DNA of 42,661 bases, from NCBI GenBank assembly GCA_035633115.1, contig DASQFN010000082.1, forward strand, positions 1-42,661, given 5' to 3'. Position numbers and translations under genes: made by a program. Positions 35,101-42,600 of this stretch are shown one piece after another. This DNA comes from Gemmatimonadaceae bacterium (GTDB lineage Bacteria > Gemmatimonadota > Gemmatimonadetes > Gemmatimonadales > Gemmatimonadaceae). Under the pieces are notes generated by a model. It saw nothing but the letters and a program-made list of their open reading frames with translations. It was not told the DNA's origin and searched no databases. How positions within the stretch are numbered: the first letter of the stretch is position 1; each line of letters begins with the position of its first letter.

Positions 35101-36251
35101 CCTCTCGTGAGGTTCAGCGCGTCATCCAGGAAATTCTCAAGCACGCCGAAACGCGCCCCAATGAGTCACTTGGTGTGATCGCGATGGGCATCAAGCACGC
35201 GAACAGAGTTCAGGCGGCGCTCGATAGAGAGTTGGAGATCAGGCCGCAACTCGCCGAGTTCTTCGCTCTCGAGCGGGAAGACCGCTTTTTCGTCAAGAAT
35301 CTCGAAACCGTCCAGGGCGATGAGCGGGATGCGATCATTCTTACGATCGGGTATGGAAAGTCGCCAGACGGCACGTTGCCGCACCGGTTTGGCCCGCTGA
35401 CGCAGGACGTCGGTTATCGCCGCCTCAATGTCGCAGTGACACGTGCTCGCAGGCGCATGACCGTCGTGAGCTCGTTCCTCGCGCATGACATCGATCTCAA
35501 CAGATCAGGCAAGAGAGGAGTCCAGCTGCTCAAGGCATACCTCGAGTATGCCGCAAGCGGAGGGCATCGCCTGACGAATCCTGAGATCGCAGGCGAAGTA
35601 GAATTAAACTCATTTGAAGCGGATATCCGGGACGCATTGACAGCGAGTGGAATCGAGACGCGGCCACAGTTTGGAGCATCGAGCTACAGGATTGATCTGG
35701 TTGCAATGCATCCGACGAAACCCGGGCGTCCTGTTCTCGCCATAGAGTGCGATGGGGCTTCCTACCACTCAAGCGCGACCGCGCGGGATCGAGATCGACT
35801 TCGACAGGCGCATCTACAGCGGCTCGGCTGGCGATTTCACAGGATATGGTCAACCGATTGGTTCTTCTGCCGGGAGGAAGAGATCGCCCGCCTCGTGGAG
35901 GCATACCGCGAAGCGGTTGAAAAGGCTGACCGAGACGATGCTGAGGATAGCCGACGCTGGCAAGCCGAACCCGCGTCGGAACCCCCAGTTGCCTCGAAAC
36001 CGAAGGTGGAGCAGCCGACCCGCTCGGAGCCTGAGCCGGCGCTGCCAGAGCGCGAATCTATCGAGCATTACTACGATTCGGAGCTAAGGCGATACGCCGA
36101 ATGGATCGAGTCGGACGGGTTGCTTCGCACCGACGACGAGCTGTTGCGCGAAGTGTTTGAGGCGTTGCCGTTCAAACGCATGGGGCCAAGAATTCGGGAG
36201 CGGCTGACCCGAATCATTTCCGCGCGCCGCAGACAGAACGCACCAGGATGA
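32112..36251 (+). CDS. DUF4011 / SF1 helicase / Vsr-like nuclease protein
   Basis: Giant protein of 1379 residues. The N-terminus (WIRRLIDDTRANSLLFYRDL) is a DUF4011 domain. Walker A QGPPGTGKSQTIANL (about 322-336) and DEASQI (about 860) define a split SF1/UPF1-like helicase with a 500-residue insertion between them; the LNVAVTRARRRMTVV motif VI follows. The C-terminal domain (about 1165-1270) has FEADIRDAL, SSYRIDLVAMHP and LAIECDGASYHSSATARDRDR, a Vsr/DUF559-like PD-(D/E)XK nuclease of the type commonly fused to such helicases. The tail (1280-1379) is charged. Start GTG at 32112. The gene is flanked by an imperfect direct repeat, as if inserted between mod and the RelE-UvrD gene. A DNA-processing defence effector is the most likely role. 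Confidence 0.88.
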   Translation: MTTQGRPGNNDAAAIVGHASDIWIRRLIDDTRANSLLFYRDLQVGTLDLTADPLVLANLLRGDKLSVEQIVNPLIVRDPADPPDTIAQQRKVILEKRASATKALTAIRRKAKANMEEKGIDTLFLAVGMATWPAADGGRPYAAPVVLVPATIEVMGKDESNLRVRVNGEPKLNPVLVYILEKNFRVVIDADSVIKESAQEDDYGVWRVDTNRVIGNILRSMGGESDFTVNEKVVLGNFSFAKMAIVEDIRRNKVALAASELVRGIAGETQSRQNLGKSVFDVSPSELDERPASNEFLVLDADSSQQRAIIRAAAGQNAVIQGPPGTGKSQTIANLIAQTVAEGKRVLFVAEKRAALEAVMKRLSTSDVGLGHITLDLHGASVSRKEVMARIAETLQQIRTTPPVQGNEQIQQEFEAKRSALNAHAKSINEPRLPTHMSLIGMLGALLRLPKEAVTKVRLRGPILERLDLEHAALARRWLREGAAHASLMLGIDPSPWTDAEIRDGTTAQRALDEANHIADDLWPKFESSLNKLTGDLDVALPGSVDDAKELLTLLDDVRSILLSYESKVFDVARNAAAALEPARKGRLHAFWAFLTRADYRDARKLMRGLRKTPASSVVLLQDADKAVEASRRWSGRTLSGNPPRDSIFAAELQASFATLSKSLDPLDALLVMPATTARPIALARERLRRLADDRRTPLLMPTIHRLRDSISEAGLSVLLNDFRASSLPGSVWVERFEYIWLYSTVESVEALDPDLAAFKGKTHQQLVDEFVDIDQKRLRLSADRVRRLHAQSATLAMNEHFDQANLIRAEAAKKSRHIALRDLLRRAPDVLTRVAPCWIASPLSVSQLLEGGKKHFDLVIFDEASQILPEEAIPSLYRSEQVVAAGDKHQLPPTTFFSTSDDDEEPDIDDEERDAKALAGEAVGGYESLLSTLEPFLPPMPLDWHYRSADERLIAFSNQYIYNGHLITFPAATDREVLRLIHVPHDPGLGSQEESSSREVQRVIQEILKHAETRPNESLGVIAMGIKHANRVQAALDRELEIRPQLAEFFALEREDRFFVKNLETVQGDERDAIILTIGYGKSPDGTLPHRFGPLTQDVGYRRLNVAVTRARRRMTVVSSFLAHDIDLNRSGKRGVQLLKAYLEYAASGGHRLTNPEIAGEVELNSFEADIRDALTASGIETRPQFGASSYRIDLVAMHPTKPGRPVLAIECDGASYHSSATARDRDRLRQAHLQRLGWRFHRIWSTDWFFCREEEIARLVEAYREAVEKADRDDAEDSRRWQAEPASEPPVASKPKVEQPTRSEPEPALPERESIEHYYDSELRRYAEWIESDGLLRTDDELLREVFEALPFKRMGPRIRERLTRIISARRRQNAPG

Positions 36252-36258
36252 TGAAACG

Positions 36259-36331
36259 ATGAAGGTCTTCAGGCCGACCAGTGGATTTTAGAATCGCTGA
36301 CAGTTTCACCAGCAGCCTTTCGCGACTCACT
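36259..36331 (+). repeat. duplicated operon junction, copy B
   Basis: Spans the spacer after the DUF4011 gene and the first codons of the RelE-UvrD gene. The spacer part, which is not coding here, still reads as MKVFRP in the frame corresponding to the mod C-terminus of copy A, showing that the ancestor was a mod/RelE-UvrD junction. Confidence 0.85.
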
Positions 36332-38377
36332 GCTGACGAACAGAAAGCAGCGAAGACTACCGCATTCGACCTTCAGATAAACCCGGCGCATCCCGGCCTC
36401 AAGTTCCACAAGCTCGATAAAGCGAAGGATCCAAACTTCTGGTCGGTGCGCGTGAGCGGCGACATTCGGCTGATCGTTCACAAGACGGCGAAGGACATTC
36501 TCCTCTGCTATGTGGACCACCACGACAAGGCGTATTCGTGGGCAGAGCGGAGGAAACTCGAGGCGCACCCGAAGACCGGTGCCGCACAGATGGTGGTCAT
36601 CCATGAGCGCCATCAGGAAGTGGTCAGGCAGATTTTCAAGGAGCCGACGCAGCCTGAGCTCAAGAAGCCAACGCCCTTTGCTCGCCTGTCCGACGACGAG
36701 CTACTCGGCTATGGTGTGCCGAAGGAATCACTGGCCGAAGTCCGCGCTGCAGACGAAGACAGCATTCTCGACATCGCGACTCAGCTACCGGCTGAGGCGG
36801 CGGAAGCCCTGTTAACTATCGCCACAGGTGGAACTCCTCAGCCGCGCGAGGTCACGGTTGGCGCGGATCCATTCGAGCATCCCGATGCGCAACGGCGCTT
36901 CCGCGTCATTACAGATATCGACGAGCTGGAGCGCGCGCTCGAGTACCCATGGGAGCAGTGGACGACATTCCTGCATCCGGTTCAGCGAAGTCTCGTTCAG
37001 AAAGAGTTCGGCGGTCCAGCGCGCGTGGCGGGATCGGCGGGAACAGGCAAGACAATCGTGGCTATTCACCGCGCCGCTGTTCTCGCGCGAAGGAACCCTG
37101 ATGCGCGCATTCTCCTCACGACTTTTTCATCTACGCTTGCGAGCTCACTCGCGATCAAGCTCGGCCGTCTTGTAGGAAGCGAACCCAGAGTGCGGGAGCG
37201 GATCGATGTGGAGTCGCTCGATGCTGTAGCATCGCGATTGTATCAGCGAACGATCGGTCCGGTCCGCAACGTTTCCCATGATCAATTGGGCCGCGCGATC
37301 GACGAGGCCATTAGCCGTCATCCAGACAATTCCTTCAGCGCGGCTTTCGTGCGTTCTGAATGGAACGACGTCGTTGACGCGTGGCAGCTGCGAACGTGGG
37401 ACGAGTATCGCGACGTAGAACGGCTTGGACGAAAGACGCGCTTGCCTGAAAAACAGAGAAGGATGTTGTGGTCGATCTTTGTGGGCGTGAGAAGTCAACT
37501 GGCCGACAGTGAATCGCTCACAAGAGCCGAGGTGTATGCTCGCCTGACTGCTCACTACACTGAGGGTGGCAAGCCGCCGTATGATTTCATCGTAGTCGAT
37601 GAGGCGCAGGACGTAAGCGTGCCTCAACTCCGACTGCTTGCGGCGATGGGCCGAGGAAGATCCAACGCGCTCTTCTTCGCCGGCGATCTTGGCCAACGGA
37701 TTTTCCAACTACCGTTCTCGTGGAAGTCGCTCGGCGTTGACATTCGCGGGCGGTCGGCGACGCTACGAGTGAATTACAGAACGTCGCATCAGATTCGAAT
37801 GAAGGCCGATCGGCTTCTCGACTCGGAGACATCGGATGTCGATGGTAATGTGGACACTCGAACCGGCACGGTTTCAGTGTTCAACGGACCTCAACCTGTC
37901 GTCAATGAGTTCAATGACGAGCAACAGGAGATCCAGGCTGTAGGGGAGTGGTTGTCACAGGTTGTGCGCGACGGAGTCAAGCCTGACGAGATTGGCGTCT
38001 TCATTCGCTCGGAAGCGCAGATTCCGCGGGCAGAGGCTGCTGTGAGAGCAGGTGGATTGAGCGCGATTGTGTTGCGCGAGGATGTGAAGTCGAGTCGCAA
38101 TCATGTTTCGATTGCCACTATGCACCTGAGCAAAGGGCTGGAGTTTCGCACAGCGGTCGTGATGGCATGCGATGACGAGGTCCTTCCATTGCAGGAGAGA
38201 ATTGAGTCGATAGCTGATGATGCCGATTTGGAGGAGGTCTATGAGACAGAGCGGCATTTGCTCTACGTAGCTTGTACTAGAGCGCGGGACTGGCTTTTCG
38301 TGTCGGGGGTGAAGCCAGTTTCCGAATTTCTTGATGATTTTAGAAGCGAGGTTGGCTTGCTTCGTGACGCTTCTTAG
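36281..38377 (+). CDS. RelE-like domain fused to UvrD/Rep helicase
   Basis: 698 residues from GTG at 36281. Residues 1-90 have the RelE/ParE toxin fold pattern: ADEQKAAKTTAFDLQINPAHPGLKFHKLDK, WSVRVSGDIRLIVHK, and LLCYVDHHDKAY. From about residue 230 follows an SF1A helicase: Q-motif HPVQRSLV, Walker A GSAGTGKT (about 250-257), DEAQD (about 439), VNYRTSHQI, MHLSKGLEFR, and LLYVACTRARDWLFVSG. The linker has an unrecognised helical segment. The fused RelE-like part may bind or cleave RNA, or guide helicase loading; similar fusions are annotated in many genomes without a proven function. It ends one base before the next ATG, so translation is coupled to the nuclease gene. Confidence 0.9.
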   Translation: MDFRIADSFTSSLSRLTADEQKAAKTTAFDLQINPAHPGLKFHKLDKAKDPNFWSVRVSGDIRLIVHKTAKDILLCYVDHHDKAYSWAERRKLEAHPKTGAAQMVVIHERHQEVVRQIFKEPTQPELKKPTPFARLSDDELLGYGVPKESLAEVRAADEDSILDIATQLPAEAAEALLTIATGGTPQPREVTVGADPFEHPDAQRRFRVITDIDELERALEYPWEQWTTFLHPVQRSLVQKEFGGPARVAGSAGTGKTIVAIHRAAVLARRNPDARILLTTFSSTLASSLAIKLGRLVGSEPRVRERIDVESLDAVASRLYQRTIGPVRNVSHDQLGRAIDEAISRHPDNSFSAAFVRSEWNDVVDAWQLRTWDEYRDVERLGRKTRLPEKQRRMLWSIFVGVRSQLADSESLTRAEVYARLTAHYTEGGKPPYDFIVVDEAQDVSVPQLRLLAAMGRGRSNALFFAGDLGQRIFQLPFSWKSLGVDIRGRSATLRVNYRTSHQIRMKADRLLDSETSDVDGNVDTRTGTVSVFNGPQPVVNEFNDEQQEIQAVGEWLSQVVRDGVKPDEIGVFIRSEAQIPRAEAAVRAGGLSAIVLREDVKSSRNHVSIATMHLSKGLEFRTAVVMACDDEVLPLQERIESIADDADLEEVYETERHLLYVACTRARDWLFVSGVKPVSEFLDDFRSEVGLLRDAS

Positions 38378-38378
38378 G

Positions 38379-39458
38379 ATGCCGGAAATGCCTCCACTGG
38401 ATAGCGTCGACTTAACCTCTGATTGCTTCCGGCATTTCGGCCACAGCAATTTCGATCCGAGCTGCGTTCCTTCCAGCAAGTGGGAACAGTGCCCCATAGA
38501 GAAATGCTCAGCCCATCTCGTTGATGTTGCATTCGGCAAGAGCAGCAAACCGTATTGTTCCGCTCATGGGCTGCGTCTCCATTCGAAGACGTTCGTGTAT
38601 TGGAACGGCGAGAGCAGAGTCAACGAAGCACGTTTGCGCAATTTCCGAATTCGCCCTGAGCTCGCCGCGAAACTTGCCCTAGGAAGTAGCGGAAAAGTCG
38701 AGAGCCATCGCTTAGGCTATGAAATGTCCGAAGACGCTCTCAGCTGGAACGTCTTTGTTGGTTTGGCCGAAGCTGGGAAACTTCGTGAGACCACGCATTT
38801 CCTGACTGGCCGCGTGCTTCAATCCGAGCCCGTGCTATACCTCTGGGGCAAGCGGATCGACCTGACCGGGAAAGAAACTGGTCGTTTCACGCCGCTGAAT
38901 GCTGCTAGAGTAATCCTCGAGCGCGGAATCGGCACTTACAAGACTGAGCCGGATATCATGCTGGTTGCGGATGGAGAACTGATCGTTTGCGTAGAGGCAA
39001 AATTCGGATCCGGCAATCCGGTCGCTCACGAGGGTAGCATCAAGCCTGATGAAAAACCGACATCTCGCGAAGGCCTGCTAGAGCGTTACCTAAACCAGTC
39101 TTCGGCAAGGACCAAGGCGGCCATCGTAAGTGAGCAAATCGGCAACGAGTTCCACAGCCAACTCTTTCGAAACGTCGTCTTTGCGTCCGAGATGGCGGAT
39201 GAATCCGATTGGCATGTGGTCAATCTGGCGAGCAGCACTCAATGGAAACAGGCCCGCGTGGCCAAGGGATACTCTTATTCGAATCCAGAAGACAGTGTCC
39301 GGTGCTATCTGTCAAAGAATCACAAGGACTGCTTCAGCTACCGGACCTGGGAAAACCTTCACCGCGCCCTGATCCGTAACGATCCGGCTCTTCGCGAACT
39401 GGACGCATACCTTCGCTCCAAGAGCGCTCACTTTCGGCCCGCCTTCGAACTCGGATGA
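38379..39458 (+). CDS. PD-(D/E)XK-type nuclease with N-terminal Cys/His cluster
   Basis: 359 residues from the ATG at 38379. A nuclease core is readable: EPDIMLVADGELIVCVEAKFGSGN gives D192, E206 and K208, the D-(x)n-ExK arrangement of restriction-type nucleases. Upstream, C38-x4-C43, C60 and H63 (QCPIEKC ... YCSAHG) look like a zinc ribbon, probably for DNA binding. The C-terminal portion is helical and aromatic, unrecognised. Coupled to the RelE-UvrD gene (1-base gap) and overlapping the following broken gene by 4 bp. GC content is lower than in the helicase genes. Likely the cutting partner of the UvrD-type helicase. Confidence 0.75.
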   Translation: MPEMPPLDSVDLTSDCFRHFGHSNFDPSCVPSSKWEQCPIEKCSAHLVDVAFGKSSKPYCSAHGLRLHSKTFVYWNGESRVNEARLRNFRIRPELAAKLALGSSGKVESHRLGYEMSEDALSWNVFVGLAEAGKLRETTHFLTGRVLQSEPVLYLWGKRIDLTGKETGRFTPLNAARVILERGIGTYKTEPDIMLVADGELIVCVEAKFGSGNPVAHEGSIKPDEKPTSREGLLERYLNQSSARTKAAIVSEQIGNEFHSQLFRNVVFASEMADESDWHVVNLASSTQWKQARVAKGYSYSNPEDSVRCYLSKNHKDCFSYRTWENLHRALIRNDPALRELDAYLRSKSAHFRPAFELG

Positions 39459-39898
39459 GTCAGAGGCGCGGGCACATGATTTTCGCGGAGTAAACCATCC
39501 CGGATCTTCCTGACCCGTCGCAGGCTTCGCTCGTTTCTCGAACGGAATACGCACCCGACGCTCACCCTTGGACCGGAAACGCCGATGAAGCTGACGAGCA
39601 CCATGGCGCGCTAAACGCCAATGAGGTCCCGTGTTACATCAATCTGAACTGGCAATCGAAGCGCGCGGGGAAAACCCTGCACGTTGGAACTTTTAAGCTG
39701 AATCTTCGGGCTTTGGCGAGGGCTGGGTTCGCACGCATGGAAAACTCTCATAAGGTGCGCCTGCGCTTTGTCCGTGAGGACGACGGAACTGTGGTGATTC
39801 AGATCAACGATGCGGGCGAGGCGCTGCCAGTGGGCTTTTGCCATTTTCAGTTAGGTCAGCAGGTCCCCCTTGGGACGATCCCAGACCCGGCCCAGTAG
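39455..39898 (+). pseudogene. small gene coupled to the nuclease, with a nonsense codon
   Basis: The nuclease stop overlaps an ATG (ATGA at 39455-39458). This frame reads MSQRRGHMIFAE, then TAA at 39491-39493, then runs open for 134 codons to 39898 with clear coding character: TIPDLPDPSQAS, APDAHPWTGNADEADEHHG, VPCYINLNWQSKRAGK, VGTFKLNLRALARAGFAR, VRLRFVREDDGTVVIQIND. There is no good internal start before a TTG at 39713, so the stop at codon 13 looks like a nonsense mutation of a 147-residue protein. I do not recognise the family. It may encode an inhibitor or a specificity partner for the nuclease. Confidence 0.65.
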
Positions 39899-39975
39899 GA
39901 GAAACGTTCGGCCGCAGGTACAATCGAAGTCGTCCATTGCAGGGCCACAGGCGGCGGTAACGCTCTCCGCGCGCA

Positions 39976-40302
39976 CTAGCTTTTCTTATATGGCAGGAAA
40001 CGATGTAGAGCTGTTACACCGCCCGACGCAAAAAAGGCCCCCCAAGTCCACCTGACAACTTCCATCTCAACTGGCATCAACTTTAGTCCTGCGACAATCG
40101 ACAAGCCAATCCCAACGAGCATCGCTAGACTCGTTAAGGTTAGCATCGTGTAGTAGCCATACTGCCATGCCTTATGCTTGTCAGTGTCCCGCCCCAGCGT
40201 GTCTGATAGCGCCCGTTTCGCAAAGTCCTCAAGCGCATCCTTCTGAATAACGTTAGCGAAATCCCTGAAAAGCTGCGGGTCAACGTCACCCATTACTAGC
40301 AC
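39976..40302 (-). CDS. small protein with two membrane helices
   Basis: 108 residues: an acidic soluble N-terminus (LFRDFANVIQKDALEDFAKRALSD), then two hydrophobic segments, about 50-73 (MLTLTSLAMLVGIGLSIVAGL) and about 84-103 (TWGAFFASGGVTALHRFL). Last gene of a three-gene minus-strand set; its first 17 bp overlap the gene before it. Small two-helix proteins at the end of such sets can be membrane effectors, but nothing here proves it. No match to a family I know. Confidence 0.65.
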   Translation of the reverse strand: MLVMGDVDPQLFRDFANVIQKDALEDFAKRALSDTLGRDTDKHKAWQYGYYTMLTLTSLAMLVGIGLSIVAGLKLMPVEMEVVRWTWGAFFASGGVTALHRFLPYKKS

Positions 40303-40678
40303 TATTTTCGGAGACGTTGCGAAGCCCTTGAGCAGGCACGAAGACCAGTTGGACGTCTTCGGGTTGAACCTGAAACATTTCGCCTAGTGCGTCTGGATGG
40401 AGCCATGGGATGTCTTCCGCCGACCTGTATGTGCCGAGCTCAACGCCGCCCCGACTTGAGTCACGGACCTGTAGCCGCACCTCACCAAGCCCCGCCTCCT
40501 GCAAGATTTTGAGTATGCCGAGTGCCTGCCATGCAGGAATGCCCGCTTCCCTGGCGATTTCCCTAGGCTTGAGTCGCCGGTCTGGACTCATTCGCTCTAC
40601 CTGCGCAGCGAGAGCCTCCAACGGGCCGGACCATTCGGGATGGCTGCTAAGCAACTGCACGGATTTGGGAGAGGACAT
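40286..40678 (-). CDS. winged-helix-like small protein, unknown
   Basis: 130 residues from the ATG at 40678 (MSSPKSVQLLSSH). The middle, RLKPREIAREAGIPAWQALGILKILQEAGLGEVRLQV, has the spacing of a winged helix (helix, turn, recognition helix, wing). The C-terminal 60 residues (DIPWLHPDALGEMFQVQPEDVQLVFVP) are not recognised. Overlaps the upstream gene by 32 bp and the downstream one by 17 bp, so the three are translated together. Longer starts exist further upstream but lie deep in the neighbouring gene. Confidence 0.65.
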   Translation of the reverse strand: MSSPKSVQLLSSHPEWSGPLEALAAQVERMSPDRRLKPREIAREAGIPAWQALGILKILQEAGLGEVRLQVRDSSRGGVELGTYRSAEDIPWLHPDALGEMFQVQPEDVQLVFVPAQGLRNVSENSASNG

Positions 40679-41675
40679 ACCCGACTTCATTCGAAAGACA
40701 ATCGCGCGAGAACCGGACCATGCCTGGGTCACATTGGAGGTCCGTCGGGACCGAGCGAAGGAGTGGAATCTCACCCGAATATACACCGAATCGCCCAAAC
40801 TGTACCCGCGCCTTATCCGCGGGTAACCAATCATAAAGCCCGCGCTCACGACCTGTGACGAATCTCTCAACTCCAGGAGCTACGCCCATTTCCCGGCAGT
40901 CAACTCCGTCTCCAGTTATCTGGACGGAACCGTCGTTGGTATCTACAACCAAATGTCGCGGCTTAACGAGAGGACTCGATTGAAGAGATTCCATTGCACG
41001 AGCCAATCCCAAGGCGCGAAACGTCACGCCGAGTAAATGTTCAGACCGTTGCAGATACGATCGGTAATAAGCTTCCTGTGACCCGTGTCTCATGATTCGC
41101 GATGGCGGGTCATAGCTGAGCGTCACCCACCCATTGGATCTGTCCACTTGCAGCAAGATGACATTGGTGACTGGAATCGTGGTAACGTGTCTGGCGGGAA
41201 CGTCTACGACGACATCCTGCTGTTGCTCCACGAAGCAAATCCGCACAGTCGACGCATCTACATAGGAGTAGGCGATTTCTCCCGCCTCCGTACCGCGGCG
41301 GATACGAGCTGAGGCCAGATTAGACACGGCACGCTCAAATTCTGTCGCTAGTCCCGGTAGTTCTCTTCGGCTGATCGAGTACAGGTATACTCTCTTATTT
41401 CGATTCTCTTGAAGTTCGCGAAGCATTATCAAAACGTCTGAGCCTTCGAGCGCTCTATCGTGGATGTAGCCTCTGATGCGTTCGACCAGCTTCTCTTTCA
41501 CAACTGCGCCGACTGAGAGCCCTTGGTACTTCAGGTAGTATTGAAGGACAACGGCAGAGGCACGCTCAAAGCCGAGATCCAAATCATGAAGTTGCGTGGC
41601 GTTTAGTGTCGACACCGGTAATCCGGAAGCTGAGAACCCTGGCCAGCCGTGCGGGGGCTGTAAACATAGAACCAC
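40647..41675 (-). CDS. 342-residue protein of unknown function
   Basis: First gene of the three-gene overlapping set. Unrecognised. Visible features: a helical N-terminal third (FERASAVVLQYYLKYQGL, then VKEKLVERIRGYIHDRAL), a beta-rich middle (VRICFVEQQQDVVVDVPARHVTTIPVT, then VILLQVDRSNGWVTLSYDP), and a C-terminal region with HLVVDTNDGSVQITGDGVDCREMG. No signal peptide, membrane helix or known catalytic motif. Start is uncertain: GTG at 41675 or GTG at 41615. Its lower GC content and place beside a defence locus suggest an accessory cassette. Confidence 0.6.
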   Translation of the reverse strand: MVLCLQPPHGWPGFSASGLPVSTLNATQLHDLDLGFERASAVVLQYYLKYQGLSVGAVVKEKLVERIRGYIHDRALEGSDVLIMLRELQENRNKRVYLYSISRRELPGLATEFERAVSNLASARIRRGTEAGEIAYSYVDASTVRICFVEQQQDVVVDVPARHVTTIPVTNVILLQVDRSNGWVTLSYDPPSRIMRHGSQEAYYRSYLQRSEHLLGVTFRALGLARAMESLQSSPLVKPRHLVVDTNDGSVQITGDGVDCREMGVAPGVERFVTGRERGLYDWLPADKARVQFGRFGVYSGEIPLLRSVPTDLQCDPGMVRFSRDCLSNEVGYVLSQIRAVA

Positions 41676-41873
41676 TCAGTTAGCACAATAGGCTGGTTTT
41701 CAAGCAAACGAAGTGCTGGATTGCCACGCGACAATGCCGCGTTGCGCAGCGGAGAAGTCCGCGTGATGAAAACCCCGTCCGTCCCGGACCACGTCGCTCC
41801 GATGTTAAGTCGCGACTCTGGTGCTGCGCTCAACATTCCGTTCGACTGCTCGCAACCGAGCCCTGCCGCAGCG

Positions 41874-42068
41874 TCACGCGGGCGTAGGTCGACCGCGTTC
41901 GCTCGTAGTGCCCGCGCCAAGTGCGGCGAGAACGCCGGCGACGGGCGCCACAACTCGAAGGTCCAGCCCCAACGCGGAAGCGGCGAAGGCTGCCAATGCT
42001 CCGGCAACGGCACCGAAGACGACGTACCGTCTGATCGAATGAGCCTCGCCAGTCAAACGTTCGCTCAT
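41874..42068 (-). CDS. small membrane protein (64 residues)
   Basis: Starts MSERLTGEAHSIRR and continues with two hydrophobic stretches, YVVFGAVAGALAAFAASALG and VVAPVAGVLAALGAG, separated by LDLR. The start codon overlaps the stop of the upstream 70-residue gene by 4 bp (ATGA), so both are one unit. No family recognised. Between its stop and the next gene (41676-41873) I see no supported gene. Confidence 0.55.
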   Translation of the reverse strand: MSERLTGEAHSIRRYVVFGAVAGALAAFAASALGLDLRVVAPVAGVLAALGAGTTSERGRPTPA

Positions 42069-42277
42069 GGATAGGCTCCTGTGCCTGACGTTGTGAGAAG
42101 GGTCGTGACGCACGCAATTGCGCCAGCAGCAATTCCTCCCGCGAGACCACCGCGCGTGGATTTTCCGACGTCGTCATCCTGGTACTTGTTCTGCAATGCA
42201 GCCGCCACAGCCGAGGCTACCACGGTGCCTATAAAGATTATTGACAGCTCTAGCCAACGAGAGAAGAACAGTTCCAT
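42065..42277 (-). CDS. small membrane protein (70 residues)
   Basis: MELFFSRWLELS followed by a helix IIFIGTVVASAVAAAL, a charged loop NKYQDDDVGKSTRG and a second, glycine-rich helix GLAGGIAAGAIACVTTLL. GAGGGG lies just before the ATG at 42277 as a ribosome binding site. Coupled to the 64-residue gene by a 4-bp overlap. Function unknown; the pair resembles small holin-like or membrane-stress proteins only in size and topology. Confidence 0.55.
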   Translation of the reverse strand: MELFFSRWLELSIIFIGTVVASAVAAALQNKYQDDDVGKSTRGGLAGGIAAGAIACVTTLLTTSGTGAYP

Positions 42278-42600
42278 GCGCCCCTCGTGAAAATTGTGAT
42301 CGCTTCACAGTTTCTGTCCTCGAGCGGATACGTCACGGCAACACATTCGATTGAACACGTTTGTGGTTTCAGTAGGAACCCCGTCTTTGATATCGATCGG
42401 TTGCGGATTGCGACGGGCGGTGACAAACGGGACGATGATCCCGATGAATTGCGCAATCCGTTAGCGAGTGTGCTTTGTTGCGGACATAGACACCCTCCTC
42501 TAATTGCGATTGTCTTCACGAAGAAACTATGTAGGCCTGGTGGCGAACGAGTGCACGAGCCGCCACCGTAGACACTTCACCTTCCTCACGAGAAGAGTCT
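42278..42600. other. intergenic stretch with hairpin before the last gene
   Basis: No gene is supported; a weak plus-strand frame (42287-42571) shows no family motif. A perfect 7-bp inverted repeat, GGTGGCG (42539-42545) and CGCCACC (42561-42567), lies 33 bp before the final start codon and could belong to a mobile-element end. Confidence 0.4.

Noticed and set aside
41603-42013. Minus-strand frame of 136 codons between the unknown 342-residue gene and the small membrane genes
   Set aside because: Overlaps both supported neighbours, has no ribosome binding site and no recognisable motif.
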